Positions 22,023 through 32,630 of a stretch of 64,000 nt of DNA are shown piece by piece (the stretch's first letter is position 1; each line of letters starts with the position of its first letter). The notes below the pieces were generated by a model that saw only the letters and a list, made by a program, of their open reading frames with translations, was not told the DNA's origin and made no database searches. The position numbers and the translations under genes are program-made. The stretch is from Sanguinoderma infundibulare. Taxonomy: Eukaryota > Basidiomycota > Agaricomycetes > Polyporales > Polyporaceae. The stretch is from contig JAVLRN010000006.1 in the NCBI GenBank assembly GCA_032821775.1, positions 806,001 through 870,000 of the forward strand, written 5' to 3'.

Positions 22023-24953
22023 ATGGCTACTCGCTCTGCAGCAGATATGCCACAGCGTGGTTCTAACAAGGCCCCCAAAACCTTTAAAGGAAAACCTCGC
22101 AAGGTCAAGGATTTTATTCAGGATTATGAAGACCTTTTAGACCATAACAATGTCACGGACAAAGCCAAACAGTGCACATATATTCACCGGTATTGCAGCC
22201 GGGATGTGCGCGAAATACTGGAGACTTTGGATAATACTGACTGGACAATTATGAAGGAGCAGATTTTGAAGTTGTTTGATGCTGACCGATATGAAAAGCG
22301 TTACAGAAAGAAAGACCTTTCAAGCTTTATAAAGAAGGCAAGAGCTAGGCCAATGAGTTCACTCAGCAAATTCAGAAATTATTATAGGGATTTTCAAAAA
22401 ATTGCAGGATGGCTCAAGTCAAAAGGTCAAATCTCAGCTGAAGAATATCAGAAATGCTTTTGGAAAGGCATTCCCAAGACACTTCAGGTCCGGCTTGAGG
22501 CAGCCTATCACCAGGAAGTCAGCAAACATGACTACAAGCAACCATTTGAGGTGAGCAAGTTAGTCAAGATAATAGAAAGAATGTATGGTCGAGACCGGTT
22601 TGATGCAGACTTATCAGACTGGGATGATGAAGATGGAGACATTGGTTTGGACAGCTCAGAATCTGATTCTGATTCAGACACAGAAGATAGCGATGAATCA
22701 GATAATGAGTCTGATTATGAGCCTAAACACAAGGACAAGCTGCGGAAAACTCTCAAGTTAGTGCGAAAGCAGAGAAAGGCACGCCAAGTAAAGTTTGACA
22801 CTTTACCCAAGACTATCCCTAAGACCACACGGCGCACATATGAGCCTGGTACCCAGGATGATGTTGAGGATCTCATTATTAGGCTTCAAAGCATGTCTAT
22901 TGATGATCCAAAATATGCATCACTTTTCTACCGAGCATTCAAGCTGGACAAAGATATTGCACTTATTCTCAAGTCACCCAAAGGTGCCTCACCTCGCTCA
23001 TCACCTAAGTCCTCTATGCCTTCAGCAAGGCCCAATAGCATAAACAGCCGAGAGGAGATGAGATGCTATGGCTGTGGTGCACAAGGGCATGGGCTAAATG
23101 ACTGTGTTGCACTGAAGGATCTCACAACCAGCGGAATTGTCAAGCGAGATGGAAATGGGAGGTATGTGATGGGAGATGGTGCAAGGATTATGCGCAATGG
23201 TGATGAACCACTCACCCGTGCAGTTCGCCGCCTTCAGGGAGCTCATGGCAGCTCAAACTTTGTGGCTTTAGCAGCTCAAGCACCCATAGATCATTGGGAA
23301 GAGTCAGATGCAGAGGACGATTACCAATATGTATTCCCTGTAGAACATGCTCCCAAAATGGCAAGGGAAGCACGCAAAGAGCGCTTCGAGGGAGTATTTC
23401 CACCACCACGTCCAAATTGGGCAAAGTGCACTGCCCCGGAGAAATTCAAACCTCCAGGGATCCGTCCGGCTGATATGACACCTCAAGTGTCCCAGCCCAA
23501 GCCAGTTGAGACTCACAAACCCACATTTGACCCACTAAATGATGAAGACATAGTCATGAAGGATGCCACATACAGAGCCCCCAGAAGACAGAAGGCTGAT
23601 GAACCTAAGGTGGAGGGAAATGCCCGGAAACCCTTAGTTCAGTCACAGATTGCAAAGCAAGCAAATCCGAGCAAAATCCTTGACAGGATTCTCAAGACTC
23701 CAGTTACTATGTCAGTAGGAGAGGTTATAGGGACCTCCCGGGATGTATCTCAGCAGCTGCAGGATTTAATGAAGGTTAAAAGACCTATCCCAAGTCAAGG
23801 GGTAAAGGAAAACCCTCCAATTCCCACCTTATTGGCTTATCAAAGTCCATTAATCAGGATTAAGGTATATTTCAATGGGCAGCCAATATCAGCTATAGTG
23901 GACACAGGCTCCGAAATGAACATTGTCAGCAGTGAATTGTGGAAAAGGGTAATCCAATTACCCTTGAACACAACAATAAAGCCAAGAATGTTATCTGCGA
24001 ACAATTCCATGACCACCCTCATGGGAATTATCAGAGGAGTTGTATTGTCCTGTGGAGAGGCCCAGACTGAGGCTACCCTGTGTGTTTCCGAAAATGCACC
24101 TTTCGGATTATTGTTGGGCAGGTCTTGGCAGAGGGACAATTATATTTCTATTGATGAAAGGGAGGAAGGGACATTTTTATTGTTCAAAAACCCTATAAAT
24201 ACAGAACTCGGAGTGCTGGAACTCCTTGCCCAACCAGCACACCAGTCCCGCACCTCCTATCACATTGCCGCTGACAGCCCCGACCCCTCTGACACCTCCG
24301 ACACCCTCGAAACCCCCAATATGACCTCCTACTTTATCCGCGATGATGATTCGATGGCCCTGGCGGCCCCCGAACAGCACTACGTAGGCGGCGTCCTCGA
24401 GCAGACCATGTACCCCGGCTATTTCGGCCACTATCAGGGGTGCTACTTCGAAGACTGGTATATTCCCGCCACTACCTTCTCCGGCACGGTCTCCGACGGC
24501 TTCGATAACTCCCCCAAGCACTCCATAACGCGTCACGGCCAAGTATACATACGTTTTTACCCCACCGAACACCTCAATTCACGTCCGGCACGTGACCTTG
24601 AGATACGAGACCCGCGGCGCCTCCAGGTCAAAGCGCCCGCTTCCCTGGCTCCCAACCGCCACCTCTCCCTGGACTCTCTCCCTTCCCTGGTCTCTCTCTC
24701 TCCCGATACGACTCCCGCCTCATCTCCTATCCACTCCCCTCGTCCCACTCAACCCATTCCTTCCTTCCTGGCCATGACTGGGGCCAAGGGCGAAGACGAC
24801 AACGACGACAACGACGGCGCCGAGCCGAAGACGCGCAAGATAGGCCGAAACACGATGGAGGAGCTGGAGGAGGGGGAGGTAAGGATGGAAATGGACGAGG
24901 AGGACGAGGAGAACGCGAGGGAGGAGGAGATACGAAGAGATGACCGTAAAAAC
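22023..24953 (+). CDS. Gypsy Gag and aspartic protease part of Gag-Pol
   Basis: The ATG at 22023 starts MATRSAADMPQRGSNKAPK. A capsid-like helical region follows (22070-22620: FIQDYEDLLDHNNV, CTYIHRYCSRDVREILETL, FRNYYRDFQKIAGWL), then an acidic Ser/Asp tract, a basic stretch, and the CCHC knuckle CYGCGAQGHGLNDC (23064-23105), which binds RNA. The retropepsin motif VDTGSEMN (catalytic D at 23901-23903) and LLLGRSW (about 24110) mark the protease. After about 24250 the DNA becomes visibly GC-rich and the protein turns disordered and acidic, ending at a possible GT donor at 24954. The frame stays open to 25760 without splicing, but that part overlaps a better frame. The protein would form the capsid and cleave the polyprotein. 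Confidence 0.85.
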
Positions 24954-24993
24954 GTGAGCCCCTTTTTTTTTCGACCCTCCGCGCATTCCCCAG
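24954..24993 (+). other. Candidate 40-nt intron in Gypsy Gag-Pol
   Basis: GTGAGCCCC..., a pyrimidine-rich run and ...CCCCAG. Removing it joins the Gag-PR frame in phase 0 to the 651-residue frame that starts at 25003. No good branch site is visible and 40 nt is very short, so a programmed frameshift or an unused frame is an alternative. Confidence 0.4.
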
Positions 24994-26954
24994 GGCGAGG
25001 ACGTGCTCAACATGGCCTCGACCCCGTCCTTTTTCCTCTCCCCTTTCCCCACTCGAGACCCGAGGCTCACGCAGCCTCAGACGGACGGCCAGGAGCCCAT
25101 CACCACGACGATCAAAGCCCCAACGGCTTCACCTACGACCGCGATTCTCACCGGTGCCCAGGGGGACAACTACCCCCTGGAGCACCCAAACAACGGTGCT
25201 GCAACGGCCCCCGCGTCGCTGGGACCCCCCATTCCCCTCCACTTCGCTGCGCCCACGGATGCACTGTGGCGTATGCCCCCTTCTTGCCCCCAATGCGTCG
25301 ACCAGGTCCAGGAAAACCACGAGGTGGCCACCAGCGGGCAGGACCCCCGCTTTGGTGCGCCCACCCTCCTATTCCTCGATCGTCTGCTTACCCCCTCCAC
25401 GATGTTCCGGCCTTCGACAGCCCCACCGACGACGACGACTCTCACCACTGCTGGCAGTGCCCAGGGGGACGACTACCCCCTGGAGCACCCAAACACCAGT
25501 GCTGCGACGACCCCCGCATTGCCCGAGCCTCCCATTCCCCTTCCTCTCGCTGCGCTCACCAATGCGCCGTGGCGAACGCCCCCGATCAGCTCCCAACATG
25601 TCGAGCGCCGCCCGTCATCCACGAGCGGACAGACCTCCAGCCTCGCCCCAGGAATCAACGAGGAGGCCGCCAGCGGGCAGGATCCCCGCTTTGGCGTGCC
25701 CTTCCTCCTCCTCGACGGCCCCGGGACTGGCCTCGACCTCGCCAGCGACGACGAGGATGACTCCCCCATCACGCCACCATTCACGCCCGAGCCCGCTCTC
25801 CTTCTCAACCGGCTCCTTGCTCCTTCCCCTCCTCCGCGCCCCCGAGATCGCCTCGAGATCGCCCTCGCGCACCTCCGCGAATCGCTCGGCATTTCAGGAG
25901 ACGACCACGTCAAGACAGTCGACCCCGCCCTCCTGCAGGACGGCAGGGGCGACTTCCGCGACCCCATCTCCAACGACGACGCTCGCGCGCAGGCCGCGCA
26001 GGCTCTCCAGTCCCGTCCGGTCGGCTTCGGTCGCTCTGCACATCCTGCGCAAACACAGCAGGACCAGCAGGGCCAGCCGCAACCGTACCAACAACAGGCC
26101 GGTCTCGCGCTCCCGTTCCCCAACGACCACGACCACGACCACGCAATCATGGACGAGCCAATGCTCCCGGAGCTCCCGCCGCTGGATCTTCGCAGCAGCC
26201 TCGGCCTCACGTTGGAGGCCGCTGTCCCCCATCTGCCAACCACTCTCGACGACGATCACGGGCTCAGCCCCATCCCGCGTATCCTCATCCATCCGCCGCC
26301 CATCAAGAAGCCCCGGATCCCCGAGTGTCCTCCAGGCGAGGACACTCGGCTCGCACGCCGCACGACACCGCGTCCGCCGACGACACCCTTCCCCAGTGCG
26401 CCCACCAGTAACGATGACGATGACGATTACGATGCCGACGCCGAGGATGACCCCATGCTCGACGCGGACGACCCCGACGCCGCTCGTGACCAGCAAAGCT
26501 TGGTTCACAAGCGGCGTCAGCACAAGATGGACGTCGTCCACGATACGCTCCCAACAACCACGTTGGAGCTTCCCCGTCGTCCCCCTCATCTTCGTACGTC
26601 CAATCCGCTTTGTGCTTCGAGCTCGTGTGCCGCGCAGGCCGCATCCACTCCCGCCACGTCTTCCCTTTCCGTCTCCTTGCTCCCGCCTCCGGTACCCGTA
26701 TTCTTCGCCACCGCTGGACCCACGGTTGGATCTTCCGACCCCGATTCCCCTTCCCACGATGCTCCACGACCCCCGGAAGAGCACGACGCTCGCAGCTCGT
26801 CTCCCGTGTCACGCGCGCAAGCGGACGCGTATACGGAGTTGTTCGTCAACGGGGAGGTACGTGTTTTCGTCGAGCAGGTGTTGTCCGAGGCACTCCAGAG
26901 CTGCGCAGATGACCTCTGCGAGTTCTTCAAGGACGAGTTCGAGGTTTTTGCCGA
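24994..26954 (+). CDS. GC-rich Pro/Asp-rich extra region between protease and reverse transcriptase
   Basis: The frame contains the ATG at 25003 (MASTPSFFLSPFPTRDPRLT) and runs to 26958 if unspliced. It is disordered and rich in Pro, Asp, Ala and Ser. It has an internal duplication: AQGDNYPLEHPNNGAAT (about 25159) recurs as AQGDDYPLEHPNTSAAT (about 25459), and SGQDPRFG also occurs twice. It ends in a helical segment (ADAYTELFVNGEVRVFVEQV, LCEFFKDEFEVFAE). I recognise no enzyme. Base composition differs clearly from the AT-leaning Gag and Pol on either side. It may be a linker normal for this basidiomycete clade or a captured host sequence. Confidence 0.55.
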
Positions 26955-27015
26955 GTGAGGTACGTTTACGATTTATCTTTTTTTTCCATGCCCAATCCGA
27001 GACCTCCATCCGCAG
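26955..27015 (+). other. Candidate 61-nt intron joining the extra region to reverse transcriptase
   Basis: GTGAGGTACG... to ...CATCCGCAG. Splicing here completes a Glu codon and moves into the frame that holds RT, RNase H and integrase. With the 40-nt intron it gives one uninterrupted frame of 2,891 codons including the stop. The exact splice choice is uncertain, since another frame (ERDPRVQQWRH) after the same acceptor also looks coding. Confidence 0.4.
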
Positions 27016-30000
27016 GAAAGAGATCCCCGCGTGCAACAGTGGCGCCACGTCCGTGATATGTTGTCCCCGTACGTTACGATTGTTTGGTGATCCCATTCCG
27101 CTGCCATCCCCTCGCACACCCACACATCCGTCTTCTCGAGTTTCTGCCTTGAGCTCCTTGCCTGTTATATCCTTCCACCACATGTTTCCTGTCTGTTTCG
27201 GTTGCAGGTCAGTTTCGAGTGCTACGGTTGGCTGTGCCACGTGTCCCCTCATTATTTCCGGTGGCTGTACCCTTGCACATGTATTCTCGTATATGGTGTC
27301 CAGTAGCTTCCTCAATGCAGGTCCTGGTGCTTTGATAGCCCACCCATATCCACCCTTTTCCGTGTGCCCTCTAGCACCCCCACAAACTGTTTTCAGCGGC
27401 AACCAAGGTAATAAAGACTTATTTTTTCACACTCTGTACCCTTTCCGCACTGAGGGCAGTGCAATGCCAAGTGTGGGGCGGGCAGATGAGCATCTGCAGG
27501 AGGAAGGACTTAGCAGTAATTTCGGGCATAACCCTAGCCTAGGGTTACCGATTTTTCGGTCAAACTTCTGCATCTTTGAAGGATCTAAGGACCTATATTC
27601 AGCTACAAGCAGTGTAAACACAGCTTTCAAGCGTGTAGACCAGAAGGTAAAGCCAGTAGCTGGTACAGTGCCTGAAGAATGCAAGGTTACTAGGCGCTTT
27701 CCAGAAAATCCATTAAAGTCCCTACTGCCATTGAGTGCAAATATACCAGATTTTATTCCAACAGCAAAGCTGACTCAGGAGCGCATTGACAAAATCAATA
27801 TCAACCCAGATGGATATCTATGGCCTGAAGAAGAGAAGCTGTTCCTCCATATTCTCAGACTTAATGAAAAGTGCATTGCATTTGAGGATAATGACCGTGG
27901 TACACTCCGGGAGGATTACTTTTCACCATACATTATGCCAGTAGTCCCTCATGAAGCCTGGAAGCTGCCCAACATTCCAGTACCTCCAGGAATTAAGGAG
28001 AAGGTCATTAAGATTATTCGGGAGAAAATTGCTGCAGGAGTTTATGAGCCGAGTCAAGCATCCTATCGCTCGCGGTGGTTTTGTGTGCTGAAGAAGAATG
28101 GAGACTTGCGATTGGTCCATGACCTTCAGCCGCTTAACAAAGTCAGTATAAGAGATGCAGGAGTACCACCTATCCTGGATGACTTTGTGGAGCCATTTGC
28201 AGGATATCAATGCTACACAGTGTTTGACCTATTTTCTGGATATGATGCGCGCATTGTTGATCCACATAGCAGAGACATGACCTCTTTCATGACACCTTTG
28301 GGACTTCTGCGAATCACCTGCATGCCTCAGGGATATACCAATTCCCCCGCAGAATTCCAGAATTGTATGACTTTTATCCTACAAGATGAAATCCCTCACA
28401 CTGCAAACATATTCATTGATGACCTCCCAATCAAAGGACCCAAAAGCCAGTACCTTGATCAGGTGGGAAATCCAGAGACTATTCCTGCGAACCCTGGCAT
28501 CAGGCGGTTTATATGGGAACATGCGTTGGATGTGCATAGGATTTTTCACAGATTATCACATGCAGGTGCGACAGTTTCAGCAAAGAAAATGCAGATCTGC
28601 AAGCCTGAAGTGATCATTGTTGGCCAAAAGTGTAGTTCTAAAGGGCGACTCCCAGAAGATGTCAAGATTGAGAAAGTTCAGAAGTGGCCAGCACTACAGA
28701 CAGTCAAGGATGTGCGAGGCTTTTTAGGGTTATGCGGTACAGTGCGGATCTGGATCAAGGGATATTCAGAAATCTGTCGGCCTTTGACAGAACTCATCAG
28801 AAAGGATGCAGAGTTTATATGGGACCAGAGGCGTGAAGGAGCTTTTCAGCGACTCAAGCAGTTAATCTCCTCTGCACCAGCACTACACCCTATAGACTAT
28901 AACTGTAACAGGCCAGTCTACATATCAATTGACTCCAGCAATATTGCAGTTGGGTTTATTCTTTCTCAAGAGGATGAGAGTGGTCGGCGAAGGCCAGTGC
29001 GATATGGATCCCTTCCCTTCAATGAGCGAGAGTCCAGGTATAGCCAACCCAAGCTAGAGCTGTATGGATGCTTTCGTGCACTGCGACATTGGAGGCTGTA
29101 CCTTATTGGCATTAAAAAGTTGATACTTGAGGTCGATGCGAAGTACATCAAGGATATGCTCAATAATCCTGACCTTCAACCAAATGCCACTATCAATCGC
29201 TGGATTCAGGGAATACTTCTCTTTGATTTTCAGCTACAGCATGTCCCTGCAGACAAACACAGAGGACCTGATGCCCTCTCAAGGAGGAGACCAACAGATG
29301 AGGAAAGGCAAGAGGCTAAAGAGCTGGATCAGTGGATGGATGAGACATCACTATTCCTTATGTGGAAGGATTCCATAACCCCCACACATTCTGAAGTGCC
29401 AGCTCTACATGCAACCGACAGTAAACAAGAGCAGGCACTCCACAACATTCAGCATTTTCTTGAGACCTTAGAGACTCCATCATTTCCATCTATCCAAGCA
29501 AAGAGGCGATTTCTACAGCGAGCAACTCAGTTCTTCATGACTGCAGGAAAGATGTATAAGCGGCGCAATCAGAAATCACCTTTAGCAGTGGTCCTTGACA
29601 GCGATCAGCGGTATAGCATCCTCACAGAAGCTCATGAGAAGCTGGGACACAGAGGAGTCTATGGCGTATTCCATCATGTGTGCGAGCAATTCTACTGGCC
29701 TAATCTATTTCAGGATGTCAAGCATCATGTAAGCACCTGCCATCAATGTCAACTGTGGAACACCAAGCGCATAGAGGTCTCTCCCACCATTCGCACACCT
29801 GTCACTCTTTTTTCTCAGATTTATGTGGACATCATGTTTATGCCAAGTGTCAATGGATATAGGTATATCATTGCAGCGCGCGATGACCTCTCACATGCAG
29901 CTGAAGGTCGTGCACTGCGAAGGATCACTGCGAAGACCATTGCCAAGTTTCTATGGGAGGAAATCATCTGTCGGTATGGACATATTGCAGAAATTATCAC

Positions 30001-30796
30001 GGATAATGGTACGGAGTTTAAGGGAGCAACTGAGCGACTGCTGAAGCGGTATGGCATTCCTCAAATCAAGATATCTCCCTATAATAAACACAGCAATGGC
30101 ATTGTCGAACAAGGCCATTTTACCATCCGTGAAGCAATCCTGAAAGATTGTCAAGGAGATATTCAGCAATGGCCAAAGAAAGTCCATCTGGCATTTTTTG
30201 CAGACCACGTTACCACACGGCGGTCCACAGGATTTAGCCCTTTTTATTTGCTTCATGGTGTCCATCCCATTCTCCCCTTCGACCTTACAGAGGCTACATT
30301 CATGATCAGCGCGTACCAGGCAGGATTATCTTCAGCAGAACTGCTAGCCTTGAGGATGCGGCAGCTAGACAAGCGTCCTCAAGACCTTAAGCGTGCAAGC
30401 GATACTATACTTCGCTCTAGAATCAGGTCAAAGGAACAGTTTGAAAAGCGCTTTAGGCACAGGCTGAAGAAGCTACCCATCCAGCCAGGTACACTTGTCC
30501 TCGTGCGAAACTCAGCCAGGGATGCAGGCCTTGTGAACAAGTATACACCAAGGTACTCTGGACCATACATAGTACACCGGAAGACAGTGCATAATGTCTA
30601 CATCCTGACAGAACTGGATGGCACATTCCTTCGGCAGGGGTATGCTGCATTCAGAGTGATTCCCTACAAGCCGAGGTTGCCCCGAGATCTATCAAAAGAT
30701 TCAGCCTCTGATTCAGATGAAGATGAAGATCTAGAATCTGAGATCGACAGCGAAGCGAGCAGATCCTCAGAAGACTCTAATGAATGGTTCGCATAA
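27016..30796 (+). CDS. Gypsy reverse transcriptase, RNase H and integrase
   Basis: The RT runs from about 27650: RWFCVLKKNGDLRLVHDLQP, VFDLFSGYDARIV, and the catalytic FIDD at 28412-28423. RNase H follows (VYISIDSSNIAVGFILSQ, RYSQPKLELYGCFRALRHW, LEVDAKYIKDML). The integrase has an HHCC zinc finger (HEKLGHRGVYGVFHHVC to CHQC, about 29633-29750). Its catalytic triad is D 29828 (YVDIM), D 30002 (TDNGTEF) and E 30107 (GIVEQGH), the last two 35 positions apart. A C-terminal GPYIVHRKTVHNVYIL segment and an acidic tail end at TAA 30794-30796. All catalytic residues are present and no stops interrupt the frame, so the enzyme set looks functional. The same frame is open back to 25154, but that upstream part is probably not translated. 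Confidence 0.9.
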
Positions 30797-30920
30797 GCGC
30801 TGCCCTGGCCAGTCAAGCGGCGCAGTGCCTACCTCTCATATAATCCTTGCCTCCATCGATACCTTTCTCACCCAATCCCCCCGTCGTTCTCAGCTGTGCT
30901 GACACTCGTCCTGCTTTACT

Positions 30921-31559
30921 ATGCGTTACTCCATCACGTTTGCCCCTCAAACCTGCATCATGGTCCATGCCTTCGGCCCAAACACAGACCTTAGGCCCTT
31001 CATTGCGCGACGAATCCCTCTCTATCCCTCCAGCCGCTTCGCCATGCCGGCGAACATGGTCTGCACCACTCACAGTGAGTCCACCAGCCTGTGGACCCTC
31101 TTCCCCTTCAGCCCAGACGCCGACACCACCCTCCACTTCAACTCCATCTTTTACCTATCCGACTATCGCCACTTTCATGTCGACATCCCCGCCCTCTGCG
31201 TCTTCAATGACCCCGCCGACATCATCTTTCAACATGGCGAGCGGTACTTCGTCGTCCCTGGATGGATCTTTGAGGACGGGCAGACCATTGGAGATGGTGA
31301 CTCCTCGGATGGCAGCGATGAAGGCGCCTCCATGACCTTGTCTGGTCCCATCCTCTCCTCCGCCGACTTCTGCCTGCCAGTGCGCAGCTTCAATGCGGAC
31401 GACCTCCCACTCGAGCTCAGGCTCCTTCGCTTCCTCCCTCTCCAACTGGCTCAGTGGCTGGTTAGGAAGCGCTATGAGTACGTGGTCCTGTTCTTCTCAG
31501 CCTTCGCAACGGGGACGTTGCACTTCAAGTGTGGAGCGGTTGTCATACGCGGTGTATGA
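30921..31559 (+). CDS. Additional ORF between Gypsy pol and 3' LTR, 212 residues
   Basis: The frame starts MRYSITFAPQTCIMVHAFGP and is GC-rich at third positions, unlike pol. It reads on with FHVDIPALCVFNDPADIIFQ and HGERYFVVPGWIFEDGQ, then a hydrophobic C-terminal stretch (YVVLFFSAFATG, about 31480-31510) and ends inside the 3' LTR at 31557-31559. No family is recognised; no signal peptide or clear envelope features are seen. It lies in the place where some Gypsy elements carry env-like or accessory genes. It could be a captured host segment. Confidence 0.45.
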   Translation: MRYSITFAPQTCIMVHAFGPNTDLRPFIARRIPLYPSSRFAMPANMVCTTHSESTSLWTLFPFSPDADTTLHFNSIFYLSDYRHFHVDIPALCVFNDPADIIFQHGERYFVVPGWIFEDGQTIGDGDSSDGSDEGASMTLSGPILSSADFCLPVRSFNADDLPLELRLLRFLPLQLAQWLVRKRYEYVVLFFSAFATGTLHFKCGAVVIRGV

Positions 31560-32630
31560 CTGATCTGTTGGACAGGTACAGGCTGGTAGGAGAGCCGGTT
31601 CAGCACCGGAACTGCCTTGGCTCTGAAGAGCCTATCTTTAGGTTCAGAGAGCTGCCGGGGCAAAGGGAGGACAGGGAGTCAGTCCAGGAAGGACCTGGCG
31701 AGGAAGGCGAGAGCTCAAGGCGCAGGATGCGTGCCAGGCGCAACACAATCTAGCATGGACTCTACATGTACTCTCTATTTGTTTGCTAGGGTGCACAGAT
31801 GATTTGGTTCTTGGCACATGACCTGAAAAGGGCTGACTAAGGTTCAAGCATGATGACTGATACATATTACTGTGCACATGCTCAGTCAGCGCAGGTTTTT
31901 CTTTTTGTATGATGGGACTTTATTGTTATTTGGGAATGACTATTATACTCTATCCTTTTATCCTTTGAACATTCCCACACTACAAACTTTGACCTATTAT
32001 TCCTCATACTTAATTGTTTGAGGATAATTTTTATCCTAGCCTATTGTACTTGAGAATATTCTCAGGTATATAGCACTATGATTGTGCATATTTCATGGTA
32101 TGGATATGTTATTCCCATGCTGATTGGTGGACTATTGTTTATTCCTTTATTGTCCATAGGATTATTTCTCACAGCCTGTATATACTCATTGTCCAAGGAC
32201 AATGAGTACTTTAACAGTATTGTGCTATTTTTAGATACAGTATTGTGTCTATAGCCTATTGTCCAGACTTAGCACAATAGCACAATAGCCTGTTTATTTG
32301 TATTTGGTTCTAGGTAGCTACTAGTATATAAGGACCTCAGCTGGGTCCCCCAAGAATGACAACTCAGTTTCCCCCAGACTGAAGTCCCACCTCTGACAGG
32401 TGTTCCTGGTGCAACTGTGCACAATAGCCTTCTCTTCTGAGAGTTAGAAAGCCTCTGACAGGCTTGCTCTCTATTATCCCCTTCCATACCTCACCCTTAC
32501 CTATCATCCCCCATACCTCTGATCACTATCACGAACACCTGGAGGAATATCTGACCTAAAGTCTGGTCTGATTACTTCAGGCACATATTATCTAGTAGTA
32601 CTTTCTATTAGGTAGTTTGTGCATATCTCA
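31541..32630 (+). repeat. Gypsy 3' LTR (1,090 bp)
   Basis: Copy of the 5' LTR with TG...CA ends, followed directly by the duplicated TGAC. The purine run before it (GTGGAGCGG) is a weak polypurine tract. Confidence 0.95.

Larger units (their letters stand above)
20589..32630 (+). mobile_element. Ty3/Gypsy LTR retrotransposon, full length, 12,042 bp
   Basis: The LTRs (20589-21678 and 31541-32630) begin TGTCATAC and end ATATCTCA, giving canonical TG...CA ends. The host duplication TGAC occurs at 20585-20588 and 32631-32634, and removing one copy restores an open KDZ exon. Inside are a PBS, Gag with a CCHC knuckle, protease, a large GC-rich extra region, reverse transcriptase, RNase H and integrase in the order PR-RT-RH-IN, which defines Ty3/Gypsy. 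A further ORF lies before the 3' LTR. I noticed only one LTR difference (CCGA versus CTGA near 21620/32569), so the insertion is recent. Confidence 0.95.

Noticed and set aside
25894..26784. Long minus-strand frame in the GC-rich Gypsy insert
   Set aside because: GC-rich sequence with coding bias on the plus strand commonly leaves the opposite strand open; Arg/Gly-rich with no motif.
25154..27015. Upstream part of the long RT frame, open back to 25154
   Set aside because: It overlaps the better-composed 25003-26958 frame, is Arg/Ser/Pro-rich as expected for an off-frame reading of GC-rich DNA, and has no domain.
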